This document shows, piece after piece, positions 11,954 to 23,863 of a stretch of DNA of 64,000 nucleotides. Numbering within the stretch: position 1 is the first letter of the stretch; each line of letters begins with the position of its first letter. A program made the translations under genes and the position numbers. Below the pieces are notes generated by a model. That model had not been told where the DNA came from. It searched no databases and saw only the letters and a list, made by a program, of their open reading frames with translations. The stretch comes from Russula earlei (lineage: Eukaryota; Basidiomycota; Agaricomycetes; Russulales; Russulaceae): contig JAGFNK010000103.1 in NCBI GenBank assembly GCA_025769875.1, forward strand, positions 62,001 to 126,000, given 5' to 3'.

Positions 11954-12285
11954 ATGCCAACTCAGTTAGAATACCTCAAGCTCAAGTGGGATCTGGAGGA
12001 CCTTATTGCCTCCTCGTCAAAACTCTGCATGTGTGACCGTGAAGATGTAGATGAATACTACCAGAGTTTCAGGGCAATCTGCGGTCCCCTCATCCATGCG
12101 TGCTGCCTGTGCTACGAAGATTGCAATGAGTCATTCTGGCTCGGACTCCACCCGGACGATCGCTGGATGTCTCCCAATGTCTCGGCCCCTGGCGCCCGAA
12201 CAAACAGCAGAGGCACTTTGTCGATTTCCGAGAAGTGTTTGACACACTAGTCAAGATATTCTCTCAGCGTCCCTGTGACATTCAG
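11954..12285 (+). pseudogene. Retrotransposon Gag-like fragment
   Basis: The frame YLKLKWDLEDLIASSSK ... EYYQSFRAICGPLI ... NESFWLGLHPDDR is followed, after a one-base frame change near 12215, by QRHFVDFREVFDTLVKIFSQ. These blocks resemble Gag proteins of agaricomycete LTR retrotransposons, where an FW-GL-HPDDR block precedes an FDF-DVF block. No protease, reverse transcriptase or integrase follows. Assignment is from memory of family motifs. Confidence 0.55.
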
Positions 12286-13398
12286 CGGGAATGCCAACTC
12301 TGCTCTGCAGACAAAGACGAAGACGACTACACATACCCTGCACCCATGCCCGCTCCAGCCTCCGTCCCTACATTGTGCACCATTGCCTCCACCTCGCCTG
12401 CCTTGCCCATCGTCCCTGCGGTTCCCACCTCGTCCACTGTTCCCATCACCTCGTTCACCACCACCATCCTCGACTCACCAGCCATCATCGCCTCGGCTCC
12501 ACCTGCCCTCGCTGTCCCAGCATCGCCCGCATTCGCCATCGTCGCCACCTCATCTGTCCCCGCCGCCGTAGCCTCAGCCGTGACATTGCCTATCACCACT
12601 GTCCCCATCTTTTCCCAACCAGCTCCCGTGCCTTCAGTGTCGCCTGCTATGGCCACTGTCTCAGCTCCATGCACAACCACCATCTCAACCTCACCCACCG
12701 ACGTTTTAGCGCCGCCCGCCACTTCAGCCCTCACAGCCTTGTCTGCCACCCCTGCCTTCGTCTCATCCGCTCCTGTGCCCTCAGTCATCTCATCGCCCTC
12801 AGTCTCGTCCGTCGCCTCGTCTGTCGCCACAGTAGCCTCAGTCGTGCCAGCCGCCGACTTCTCATTAGTCTCCATCTTAGCCTCACCCATACTCGTCAGT
12901 TCAGCCCAGTCTGTCATAGCACCAGCATTGCCAGCCGCCGCCATCTCCACCCTGCCCTCAGCCTCAGCCTTCTCAGTCTCAGCCGCCGCCACCGCGCCCC
13001 TAGTTTTGCCAGCCGTCTCCGTTGCCCCAGCTTCAGATCAGTCAACCGCCGCCACCGCGCTCTTAGCCTTGCCAGCCGCCTTGGTCTTGTCAGCCACCAC
13101 CGTAGCCTCAGCCTCAGCCACCGATGTCTTAGCGCCACATGCCGCCATCTCCACCACCATCTCACAAGCCACCGCTGCCACGCCCTTGTCAGCCACAGTC
13201 ACCGTCACCCCTGCGTCGCCCTCAGTCATCGCCTCCGCCCCATCCGCCTCCACCGTCACACCAGCTCTGTCCGCCCCCACCTTCTCAGTCTCAGCCTCAG
13301 TCGTCTCAGTCTCAGCCGCCGCTTTAGTAGTTTTGTGCGACACCAGCACCACTGCACCGTCGCAACCCCTCGCCACCAGCACCACCCCAGAAGACTAA
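12235..13398 (+). CDS. Long Ala/Ser/Pro/Thr/Val-rich low-complexity frame (387 aa)
   Basis: After the Gag-like start (FDTLVKIFSQRPCDIQ) the frame continues about 340 residues made almost only of Ala, Ser, Val, Thr, Pro and Leu in irregular repeats (SVSAAATAPLVLP, SAPTFSVSASVVS). No Cys or charged clusters are present. It stays open without interruption, yet the opposite strand and another plus frame are also long and open because the DNA itself is a skewed GCC/TCA-type repeat. It may be a Gag-attached disordered tail or a repeat expansion with no function. Confidence 0.35.
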   Translation: MFDTLVKIFSQRPCDIQRECQLCSADKDEDDYTYPAPMPAPASVPTLCTIASTSPALPIVPAVPTSSTVPITSFTTTILDSPAIIASAPPALAVPASPAFAIVATSSVPAAVASAVTLPITTVPIFSQPAPVPSVSPAMATVSAPCTTTISTSPTDVLAPPATSALTALSATPAFVSSAPVPSVISSPSVSSVASSVATVASVVPAADFSLVSILASPILVSSAQSVIAPALPAAAISTLPSASAFSVSAAATAPLVLPAVSVAPASDQSTAATALLALPAALVLSATTVASASATDVLAPHAAISTTISQATAATPLSATVTVTPASPSVIASAPSASTVTPALSAPTFSVSASVVSVSAAALVVLCDTSTTAPSQPLATSTTPED

Positions 13399-13959
13399 GA
13401 AGGCCTCGGCCATGAACTTAGCCACAACACACCACAACAGGAGCAGAAGCCACCGCCACGCCACCGCTGCAGGAGAAGCAGTCGCCGACGCCAACAGCAC
13501 ACTGCACGCCGCCTCCCACATTGCCTCTCCATCCGTTCGTGCGCTCTCGCCCATGTCTGCTGCCAACACCTGCAGTGGAGACGACCCCACCACTGCCGCC
13601 GCAAGACGACAGATCCCACCCCCACGCAAGCCGCCCCACGCATCCTCTTTCTTGAGTCCTCACCACCTACGTCTTTATCTATGAACTCATGCTCACCGCC
13701 TATGCTCCTCGTCCACGCCTGCTGCCACCACCTGCAATGGAGACGACCACGCCGCCACCGCCACAAGACAACACCACCACCACGCAGCCGCCATCTTGTC
13801 ACCGCCGCCCTCGTCTCCATCGCCTCCGTTTCCCATTGACCTCGTCTCTTCCGTCATCGCCATCGCCGATCGCCGCCTTCACGTCTTCTGCAGCACAAGC
13901 AGCCATGACTGCCACCTCAATTCAGACGCAAAAGGCTCAAAACACTCACATTCAGATGC

Positions 13960-14409
13960 TTGACCGAGGATGGTCAAAGTTTCAAGCCCCTGGGAGGTGT
14001 AAGGAAGATTATGGCTGGCCTCGAAATCACATGCAAAAATGTGACACGACACGACATGAGACTGACACCTCAGCTCCCTTTCATCCCTTGCCACCTCCCT
14101 CTCGTTCCAGGCAGTCCACTGACTGCACACCACAAGCCATCTTGCGTGCGACATCAAGACCTTGATTGCATCGCCCAGCCCTTGCCACTGACCATGCGTG
14201 CATGCATGCCTTGGCACACTAGACGCGTTCACGTCTCAAGCCTTTCACGACTGCCTCGACCGTCTCAACCAGTCTTGATTCACTTTCATGCCTTTCATCT
14301 CTAGTACCTCTCTCCTGTATATAAAAACACCCTAGCTACTCTGTAGTAGAAAGGTTTCAGAATAGGACTCCTCTTTGCAACCCACTCCTCTCTGTCTGTG
14401 AAAAACAAG
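13960..14409 (+). mobile_element. LTR-like segment (family F) with TATA-type promoter
   Basis: This stretch resembles 37696-40540 (minus the hAT insertion) and, inverted, parts of the hAT elements at 38107-38650 and 58700-59500. Shared marks are a CTGTATATAAA box near 14317, a preceding TTTCATCTCTAGTACC block, and a following CTCTCTGTCTG run. It looks like the promoter half of an LTR. Ends are not defined. Confidence 0.5.
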
Positions 14410-16359
14410 AAGGATGGTCAGAATTGAGAGGCGAGAGGGGTGATGAGTGGCTGGCCGTGACTCCAATCGCACTGGAAACAACATTGCACACCACAACACT
14501 TGAGTCAAAAACACTATGGGGCTGCCTCAAGACAGCCCATGGGTACAACATGAGGGAAAAATAATAGATATAGACCATGATTTTGAGTTGTAATTCATCT
14601 AATACACATGTGGAGGTTCCTTGAGTCCAGCTCCACCAATTCTCACTCAAATCTCATGAAAACAATGGGGCTGCCTAGCCCTCATTCAGGCGATTCAGGG
14701 ACAATAATCTTTATATGAATTGAAGCTGTTTTGAAGGAGATATTTATCCCACATGTTTGAGGGGGTTTCTGCACCAATTTGGGTGGAATTCAAGCTCTGC
14801 CAAGTGCGCTGAAAATGGCAATAAGACCCAAGATAGTTCACACAAGTTTCTGGAACCTGAGGATCAGTGGAGATCTCCTCCCAGATTTGTAGAAAGTCAG
14901 CCTGATCATCTGAATGTACCCATCTCTTGATCTTATCCCACAGATCAGGAAAATTGTTAGCATTGAAGTGTGATCGCATCATGCACAACACATGCCACTT
15001 GCAAAGCCATATCCAGCTTCCTGGATAGGCAATCTTGAGGGCAGCAATCTGTGCAGCATCATGATCTGTTATAATAATAGATGGCTGGATAGCTGGACTG
15101 GCATCCCTGACCCAACAGATAAAAAAGGATATTGTGTCCTTTGTTCCATTGGATACCAGCATCCAGGCAACAGGCACACCTATCTGGAAAAGGTAAGCAT
15201 GCTAAAGTGTCATTGAGTAAATATTACTCACCATGTCCCAAGTGATCCCATGCAATCATGGTAAATAATAAGAAGTTCAGATATTGAGTAATATTATGAG
15301 TTGCATTGATACCAATGAAGCTGTTCCTGAGGTGGTGGAATGCCTCCATTTGGAAAGGGGTCTGTATGCATAACACATATGCATCCTCCTGCAGATTTGA
15401 TTGAGATGGAGCACTGTGCAGCCTGTCTTTGTAAAAAAACATTTGTATTTTCATCTGTAAATCTGTCCAACGAGAGGTTGGTGGAGATAGCATCCTCTGG
15501 ATGCAGCCTGATAATGTCATCTTCCATTTCCTGGGCCATGCAGCTTACATCCTGGAGCAAGATGAATCAGTCTTGGCTGCCATTGGGTGATGAATCCTGA
15601 ATATTGTGTATCTTGCCATTATTAAGTTAGTGAATAAAAATAAAATAAATTCAATACAGGCACTTACTATTTCCCATGGTTCAACCTTCCTTAACAGCAT
15701 GAATTTAATTTTATCACACACTGCATGTGACATTTGTGTGTAAGCAAGATTAGCAATTCCAGTTTCATAGTCATGCTTGCTTGCATATTGTCTGAGAATG
15801 GTAGGTGCGTCTGCATAAGATTTGATGACTATTTGGCAACAGCAACCCATCTTCTTGATCTTGGATCTCCATGTGCAATCAGGGTGCTTCTTTACATAAC
15901 TTGAAGCTCCCCCAGATAGTTGGCAGGAACAGACAAAAACCTTCTTTGACCATCCCTGCCCATGCTCAGTGCTGGATGTAATCAATTCAATTGAGTGAGC
16001 AAGTTCTTCTTGCCAGCACCACATGTCAAAATTGGCTGCAGTTGGCCATTCCATGGGGTATCTTCTGTGCTCCTGGTCATAATTGAGTCCTCCCCTCCTT
16101 CCAGAATTGGCAGTGATCTGAAAACATTGTGTCACAAAAGGGGCACTTAGGCTGGAATGGGCAGATGATGTGGATGGCATGCCAATCAATTGGAAATAAG
16201 ATTGCATTTCTTTTTTTTTTGGTAGGGGAAAAAGGTAAGAAGTTATCTTATTATTAACTGACTTATATAACTAAATTACATCCATTTTTACTGTTGTTTT
16301 CACATGACCTTGCACTTGCCATTTTTGGATGTCATTTCAAGTGCACAATCAAAACTGCT

Positions 16360-16985
16360 ATATCTCAACAGTTTCTTAACAGATTGCCTTGGAACTTTGA
16401 CAGTAGAACCTTATATACTGTATCTAGGTGCAGCTAAAATATGGGAGCCTGATATCTAGTTCTTGAAATGTCAATTTTTGGGGTGCAAATTTTTGAACTG
16501 CCATATCTCAACTGTTTCTCAATTGATTGGCTTGAAACTTTGACAGTGGGATCTCATGTACTGTATCTAGGTGCAGCCCAAGAGTTGGGGTACAATTCTT
16601 AGTTCTTGAAGTTTCAATTTTTGGGTGTGATCTGAGTGTGAAATTTTGAATTGCCATATCTCAACCATTTCTCCTAGATTGCCTTAAAACTTGGACAGTG
16701 GGATCTCATGTACTGTGTCTATGTGCATGCCAAGAGTTGGTGTCTAATTATTAGTTCTTGAAGTTTTGATTTTTGGGTGCAGATCTGTGTGCAAAATTTC
16801 AAACTGCAATATCTCAACCATTTCTCCATGGATTGCCTTGAAACTTGGACAGTAGAACCTCATGTACTGTATCCAGATGCAGCCAAATCATGGGTTTCAC
16901 TGCTTGAATTTTTACATTTTGAGGTGCTGACCCCAAGCATAATAAGATTACATTATCCCTACAGCTAACTGTAGCAAACTGGGTC
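16360..16985. repeat. Four diverged tandem units of about 150 bp
   Basis: The block TATATCTCAAC...TTTCT...GATTGCCT, followed by AACTTGGACAGT and CTCATGTACTGTATC, recurs with starts near 16361, 16504, 16657 and 16810 (periods about 143, 153, 153). The last unit plus its right flank appears again, inverted, at about 21190-21345. No coding sequence is seen. Confidence 0.75.
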
Positions 16986-17146
16986 AGGGCATGTTGAGTT
17001 TGTGTGACTGGACAGTAAGCCAAGGTGATTGTCTTTGAGCTGAGAGCAAGCAGAGAGTGGGAGGAAGGGATGTGAGTGAGAAGAGTAAAGAGGGAGATGA
17101 GTGGGAACAGAAGCATGTCAATTGCAAGGGTGCACAAAGGAGAGAG

Positions 17147-17735
17147 GTGTTGTGATCTTCCCCCTTGTTTGCCACTAACCCTTGTTCCTATTTTTACACA
17201 TCACCCTTGTCCCCTTGGTTACCATTTCATCCCTTAATCTTGATTAACTGCTATTGTTTCACCTTTCATGTTTCACCTATTGTTTGATCCTTTTCTGCTA
17301 TTGGTCTAGTTTTATCTATTGTTCTGCATATGGTACTGTACAGCCTTGCTGGATACAGTATTCAAGCACCTGTAGAAGCTGGGGAATGTCCCAAGCTTAG
17401 CTTTGTCCCATTTCCTGTTGCATCCCTTGCCCTGTATAACTCTCTCAATCACAACTTGTGTTGTGCTGGCTTACACTCTGCTTGACCTGAGCTTGTCACA
17501 AGGGACCTTTGTGTTCCTCTTCCTCCTCTGCTTCTCTCTCATTGTCCTTCAATTCTGTAAAACCAGGAGATCAACTCTGTCTGCAGATTAGTCATTGTCT
17601 GACTCAAATCCTGAGACGCTAAACCTTTGAACTGGTCTCTTTGAGCTGGCCCCCATTGAACCCTTGAACCAAGTCACAGGGACTTGGCCCCACAGAACCC
17701 TGAGCTAATGCTCTAACAGCCATGATGCCATAAAA
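17147..17735 (+). mobile_element. LTR-like repeat (family J, copy 1)
   Basis: It matches 41890-42366 over most of its length: both carry TATTGTTCTGCATAT, GTACTGTACAGCCTTGCT, GTAGAAGCTGGGGAATG and AGATCAACTCTGTCTG, and end near GCCATAA/ACCATAACA. The pattern suits a solo LTR, but the 5' end and a target duplication are not clear. Confidence 0.5.
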
Positions 17736-18099
17736 AGAGGAGGTCGGAAGGCAGGCATGGGCAATGGTGACAGAAAGAGAGGGAGGTGAACAGGTAGGCA
17801 GAACTGAGTGAAGAGGATTGAAAAGGGGAAAGTGGGAGATGACAATGAGAGACCTGGTGTGGCAGTGATAACAGTCATTTGACTTCACTGTCAGCTGAGT
17901 CAGACTCTAACTGATTCAGGGGGGGACAGGGAGGATAGATTCACATCTAGTCACAAACAACAATCTATGCTATTTTAAACCAAATCTGAATTGAGAGAAA
18001 GGGGATACTTCAAGGGAGGTGAGGAGGGAGTGCAAGACAAGAGCACAAGAGGGAAGTGCAAGACACTGAAGGGAAACAGATATGGAATCATGTCAAAGC

Positions 18100-19216
18100 A
18101 AAGGCTGGTTGTAGTATGAAGTGATGGTATGAAAGGAAAATAGAGTCATGAGTACTGTACCTGACTCTCTAAACCAAGCTAAAAACTCCTGTGTGAGGTG
18201 CAGATGGGGCAGTGAGGTCACAGAATGAGGATGATGGCATCTGGTGCATTGACAAGCAAGCCTGATGAAAGGTGTTCAAGACTGGGTAAGACGGTTGAGG
18301 CAGTGCGGTGGGTCGATAGATGTCTAAGACAGCATGGGCAAGGAGCAGGGTCCAAAGCAGTAACAAATACCAAAGGGGTATAGTTACTGGTAGAGTCGAG
18401 CAGGTACGCAGGGAAGAGGCCAGGATGGTCACAAGGGGATGGTCCTTAAGGAGTATCCCAGGGATAGAGAGTGCTGTAAACAAATGGACAGCCTGAGGAC
18501 TGTCCGTTACTTTATTGAGTGCTTATATACTACAAGAGAACTGCTAAATAGGGAACAAGTCATAACCTTGTTATCATGCACAATAGTGTGATGGGTAAGA
18601 AGTCAGGGTGCGCTTACTGAGCATGCTCAGTCATGCTCAGTAAGCTGCTGAGTAAGAAGGCTTCTCTTGATGAGTAAGAGCCTTCACTGTCCACATGTTC
18701 ACTGCTTTAGTACATGTGCAAGCACCTGATTCATTTTCTGTTAGTTACTTTAGGGCCGGTCATTTGAGGACTTGTAGTTTGCTTTAGGGAATAGTGTTAT
18801 CTTATAAGGCCCCTTATATAGTTCTATTAGGGTCCTTAGAGTCGACCCTAATACTTCTATTAAGGTCCTTAGTATTGCCTTATAGTTTGTTCTATAGTTA
18901 TTAGAGTTAGTCTAATAACACGTTGTAGGGTCTTTGATACTGTGTCAGTGCTTATTGTAGGGCACCTAGAGTCATCCTAAAGGGTCCTTAGGAAGGCCCT
19001 AATACTGTCCTTTATTGCTAAAAGGGTTGCCATTAAGTGGGGCTTGCTGTATGTCGATTGTGCCGAGAATTGCTCGCGTGACAATGTGCGAGCAATATTG
19101 TGGACACCTCTACTCACCCCTTTTGCTTGTGTGAACAGGCTGACACCATAGAGGCTGGGTTTCCTCTCGTAAGGAAGGGTCCTTCAAGGGCCCTCTCTGG
19201 AGAATGGTTCATGACA
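18100..19216 (+). mobile_element. Solo LTR-like repeat (family C, copy 1)
   Basis: From about 18300 it aligns with the well-defined family C LTR at 35197-36136: ATGGACAG...CTGTCCG...TTATATACTACAAG, the GAGCATGCTCAGTCATGCTCAG block, many GGTCCTTAG repeats, and the end ...TTCATGACA at 19216. The left end has diverged or is truncated, so the start is approximate. Confidence 0.65.
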
Positions 19217-21190
19217 GGCTGAGGTGTGTACACATGATGAAAGGGATTCAAGACTGGTCAAGATGGTGGTGAGATGTCAATGAAAGAAGTCAAGAGAACA
19301 GAGGGGAAAGGCAAGGGAGCAAAGGTGGAGGTGATGAAAGAAAAGACAAGAGGGATGATGTGGGTGTAGTGGGGATGAAAGGCAGCTGGAGAGTGATGGA
19401 AAAGGCAACAATAGAGAGCCAATGCAAGCAAAATGGAGGGTGGAAGGCAGGGCATAGCATGAGCACTAATATGCAAGAGGAGAATGATGGTGATATCAAC
19501 CAGGATATAGACATTGACACTCCAGCCTTTGTGTGGTATGAGGTGAGAGTTGGTGATGAAAGGAATGTGGTGTGGATAAGCAGAGACAGGGCATACATGT
19601 ACTCACATGACTCTGAGGCCAGCAGGACTGGTCACCTTACATGAACACATGCACATGGATGATTGCATATAGCTTCCTCTGTTAGCTAACAGCAGGTTTG
19701 TCTTCATGATTGGCAAACTGCAAGTTGACTTTCCACAACTCATCCTCTTACTCCCAACATCAAAATAATCATTGTTGCACATCCCTTATCCACAAGCTCA
19801 AAAAGCAAATTGTCCCTTACCAAACAGATTCAGCCCCCACCTCACACTAATGCCTGTGAAGGCAGCACTGAATGGCTGGCAAATATCCGAGGAATCCAAA
19901 ACCTCATGGGCCTGATGTACATGGCTATGTCTTGAATCTATCCTGGTTGATTGACAGAAACCTGTCCAGTGCTGACATCCATGACACAGTCATCCCTTAT
20001 GTTCACCATCCTCCCTACATGCTGTTCAGTTTCACCATCATACAATTGAGCATGCTTCTTGCCCTTCCCCTCCTGTAGCTGGCTCCTCTTTGCCCATTGT
20101 TCCTCATAGGCAACCTCACCCTGTTCACCTTCTCCCACCCTGTCATACAAGATGCAATGACACAATTCCTTGAGGCCCTGCTGCTCCATCACTGGTGTGC
20201 ATGCCTCATGCACCTAATTGACAACAACAAGCTCAAGGATTATCACTTCCAGAGTGAGCTCCACAAAGTCAAACTATTTGAGAATGAATGCTTGGCCCCA
20301 GGCAGCAAAGGGGTGGGGTGGAACAAGGCTAACCTAAAAATGGGTGAGCACATTGTGTGGATGCATGGATGGGATGGCTGCAGTGCTGTCACAGTGGATG
20401 GTGGTGGTGGTGGCAATGGTGCTGTGAGGTCTGTGGTTGCCTTTCTTTGTGCCTGTCACATGGTCTGCTCACACAGTAGCAGCAACAATCTCATGTTCCT
20501 GCTCAAACCTGGCTGGACATTTGTTGAGACCAAAGACTGGCAGGCTAACATTGAAGCCAAGTGGTGTGAAGTCAGTGCAGATAATTGTGAGCTTTCTTTT
20601 TTTTCTTTCCATCATTGATAAACCAGTTTGTTCATGCTTTTGTAGCTCCCAGCAGGATGGGTGTATACAAATGATGCATGGCTTGAGCTGCATGCTTTGC
20701 CAGTGGGTGAGGGGAAAGCTCAAATGATGCAGAGAAGGCAGTGGGTCAGGCAAATTGCACCACATATAACAGACCTGTCCTGATGGCTCACATAATAAAC
20801 AATTGGATCTTTTTAGCAGGTGTGTGAGGGGTAGGCAAGCAGCAGGAAATGTGAATGTAGTGTGTGAATGCTGCATCACAACAAATGCTGAAAGGTGCCC
20901 ACCCAACAGCAGCACACTGTCACTCACCATGTTTCTCTGACCTCCTGAGCCACCCCTCCATTGTTTGCTGCCACCATACATGAGGGCTTGCAGCCCACCA
21001 TTGCCTTTTCCTTGCCTCACTTTGCTTCACCCATTCACACATGATCACAATCACTGCCTCAATGCATGCCTTGCATCATCATTTTGATTTCATCTCTCTG
21101 TCTTCCCTCAGTCCTTGGCTGGCCCCATAATCTCAAGCATGCCCTTCTTATGTGCTACAGTTGTAAATAGTCATATCATATCATGTGTTC
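19217..21190. other. CpG-poor repeat-like stretch with weak open frames
   Basis: Plus-strand frames at 19872-20078 and 20097-20618 give peptides such as LKDYHFQSELHKVKLFENE and GWTFVETKDWQANIEAKW, with no domain I recognise. CG dinucleotides are almost absent over 2 kb. This is probably decayed mobile-element DNA. It sits inside the zone whose edges are inverted copies (16806-16967 and 21192-21345). Confidence 0.35.
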
Positions 21191-21684
21191 AGCTATAGGG
21201 ACAATGTAATCTTATCATGCTTGGGGTCAGCATCTCAAAATGTAAAAGTTCAAGCAGTGAAACCCATGATTTGGCTGCATCTGGATACAGTACATGAGGT
21301 TCTACTGTCTGAGTTTCAAGGCAATCCATGAAGAAATGGTTGATGAAGCCCCATATAGCAACCAAGATTTCTTGAAACTTGAACTTGGAACTTGAATTTT
21401 GGGATTAGCCAGGGGTAACAGGAGTTACAGGTGTGATGACAGTGACATATCATATGATTAACTAATATCAGTTGTTTTGTCTGTTAACTGTAATTCACAC
21501 ATTTGCATATGTGATGTCATGTAATGACTCAGGCTTGGGAACAATTGGTGTGTCAATGATTGGCATCACTTGTTCTACCCCCACCTCCACTGCCCCACAT
21601 GATGCAGACCTGCTCATCACATAGTCCACATTCCACTGGAGAAAGTCCAATCTCAGAAAGTAACAAGGCTATATGGACAACTGA

Positions 21685-22558
21685 TGTCACAGTAACTAGC
21701 CATGTCAGTTCACAAGCGTTGATGATCAAGAGGTATTCAAGAAATGGGCTGGTTCCCGTGTATAAAGAGTAAGGATCCCTGCAGCGGTCAAAGTGTTTTA
21801 TGCTAAACAGGTTATGGCCAATAGACCCTTTCTAGTACGACTTGGTCCATTGAGAAGCTAGGGTAAGTTTGTAATGAAATAGACTAGGGCTGGTTCCACT
21901 AGCTATATGCATTCAAGTCCATCGGGGACGTTGAACAATGCAGAGAGAGTAGAGGAAGGTAGGTCTTAAAGGAGGAGAGCTCTTCTCAGGAGAGTGAAGA
22001 GAGACTCTTAGGAAAGGAAGGGAGAGGCGAAGAGTAGATGGTAGATGGTGTGTTTGAGAGTTGATGAAATGGAGAGGTGGATGTGGTTTGAGGATTAGGA
22101 GTTGTGTGGGTTGCAGGCAAATATGTTTGGACAGGAGTAGGTTGGATTCTACAAGAGACCAAGCTTAGGGCTTTGGTCACAAAGTACTGAGCTTATATAT
22201 ACAGGAGAAGCGCAGCAATAGCTGCGCTCTGACTGTGCTACTAGTATAGTAGGAGTCATAATAAGTAGGAGTGATAGGAATGAGGCCACAAATGAGTCAG
22301 AACCAAGTAACTGTGCTGCACAGTAGGTGCGCAGCATTGCACAGTTGAAACTAAGAAGTGAATATAAATGGAAAGAGAACCAAACAAAGGGAAAGTAACA
22401 GCAATCCAGTGTTACCTGGACATGTATGGATCACATGATAACACAGAAGGGATCACAAGACATAAGAGATCACAAGATCAGTAAGTAAAGGGACATACGG
22501 GAGCAAGCAGTCCATAGCAAAAGGTAAGAAGTAAACATAAAAGGAAAATGGTGTAACA
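21685..22558 (+). mobile_element. Solo LTR (family B, copy 1, 874 bp)
   Basis: It runs from TGTCACAGTAACTAGCC to AAAATGGTGTAACA, with the 5 bp duplication ACTGA at 21680-21684 and 22559-22563. The unoccupied site survives in the second Harbinger element near 61395-61410 (minus strand TATGGACAACTGAAGAGGAA), proving the insertion. A TATATATACAGGAG block near 22193 may be promoter. Confidence 0.95.
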
Positions 22559-23034
22559 ACTGAAGAGGAAGCTGCACTTCTACAGTTCCTTGCAGAGCAG
22601 AAACACAAAGGGAACATGACCTCCAATGCTATGTTCAAGGACCATACCTTCAATCAAGCAGCCAATTCTATTAAGCCCATGCATGAGAAGGGTCCTATCA
22701 AGACTGGACCTATGTGCAAATCCAAATGGCAAAGGGTATCATTTTTTTGTTTTGTGTGTTGCAATATCACATGGCTAACATTGTCTACCACTAGATGGAG
22801 ACAGAGTACAGAACAATTGTTAGCCTCAAAGATGAGTCTGGGGCTGGGCATTTATGGGACAATGAGAAAGGTATTGTTGTTCCATAAAAAATAGAACAGG
22901 TGTGGAATGATCTAGTCAAGGTGTGTACATAGCATCTGATTTGTCAATGACATCTGATCATTAGTAGAAAAAACCATACAAGAAGTTCAGGGATAAAGGC
23001 TGGCCACATCTCAGCATCATGAAATCTCTGATGC

Positions 23035-23863
23035 TGTCAAGACACATACTGCTGATCACAAAGGACTCAGGAGCAGGTGGGCAAAGGTCAGAACAGACTG
23101 GTATGCAGCATAAATGGCATTGAACAGGAGGACGAGCCAAATGACTAGAAGGTACCAGATGGGGACTGGTATGTGTTGCAGGAGGCAGAGGCGAAGGTTG
23201 GAGGCCAGTGCAACAAAGGGCTTTAGACAAGGCAGTCGTTGAAGAGTACCTTGAAGACAAGGGGAGACTTTAGACTGAGCGGTTGCAGGGGAGTACCCAG
23301 GAAGATGAGAGTATCACAAATGGACAGTCTGACAACTGCCATGCTACATTGGGGCTTATATACTGTGTACAGGGTTGATTACAAATAGCAGGAACTATTC
23401 TAGACTCCTTGGTACCATCCAATAGGACTACAGAGGCATAAACTTGCTTGTGTCAGGTTTCAGGCTTACTGAGCATATTACTGATCATTGTGGAGCAATG
23501 ACATCATTATGATGTCATTGTGGAGTGCTTAGTGAGCAAGTGAGGTCATTGTGGGTTCACTCAGTCAGCCACAATGTCATTGGAGCCTAGATGATGTCCT
23601 ATGAGTTGTGCAATGGTTTATAGGAGTTTATGCTGCTGTTTTGGGTTCTTGGTGGCTGAGTGGCCATGTGGTTGCCATGCGATGATTACCCAATTAGGAA
23701 ATGGGTGCCTGGTCGTGTTATAGTGCCTTTGCAATAGCAATATCTTGCACCACAGGAGGGGTAGCCCAGAAAACAGAAGTGTGTTGGTAATGCAAAGTAA
23801 GAGAGGTCTCTCTTGGGTGAAATAGGACAATATATGGCCAGGACCTGGCCTTGGTTCGTAACA
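23035..23863 (+). mobile_element. Solo LTR (family I, 829 bp)
   Basis: Termini are TGTCAAGACACATAC and TTGGTTCGTAACA, with the 5 bp duplication GATGC at 23030-23034 and 23864-23868. The empty site in the second Harbinger copy reads TTTCTGATGCCATCAAG on the minus strand near 60925. Shares the ATGGACAGTCTGA...CTTATATACT block with family C. Confidence 0.93.

Larger units (their letters stand above)
11383..14822. repeat. 410 bp inverted repeat flanking a 2.6 kb gag-like segment
   Basis: Arms 11383-11792 and 14410-14822 are inverted copies with scattered differences. The outer third of each arm encodes the same stretch of the MULE protein (LPQNSFNSYENYCP on plus, LLQNSFNSYKDYCP on minus). The insertion is thus flanked by an inverted duplication of host-element sequence. 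The loop holds the gag-like and low-complexity frames below. Confidence 0.8.
10171..16207 (-). pseudogene. MULE transposase with SWIM zinc finger, split pseudogene
   Basis: On the minus strand the N-terminal part (16207-15545) has a Cys-rich FAR1-like DNA-binding region (DCTWRSKIKKMGCCC). Next come FQMEAFHHLRNSFIGINATHN and the MULE core VPVAWMLVSNGTKDT ... SIIITDHDAAQIAALK ... WLCKWHVLCMMRSHF (about 15245-14800). The C-terminal part (about 11170-10171) has VPYYQNRHEWQNVGL and a SWIM finger (CVCTDYPHIRFCKH, about 10965-10900), then a Ser/Pro linker. An in-frame TGA at 10687-10689 falls between EAT and AAKYSL, and there is a frame change near 11085. A 3.4 kb insertion (11383-14822) separates core and C-terminus. 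An 18 bp unit encoding GSKVLP is duplicated near 10605-10645. Dead copy; its terminal inverted repeats were not located. Confidence 0.75.

Noticed and set aside
12327..13820. Several long minus-strand frames opposite the Ala/Ser-rich frame
   Set aside because: They mirror the triplet-biased DNA (Ala/Glu/Thr/Val or Arg/Trp-rich) and have no Gag or other continuity.
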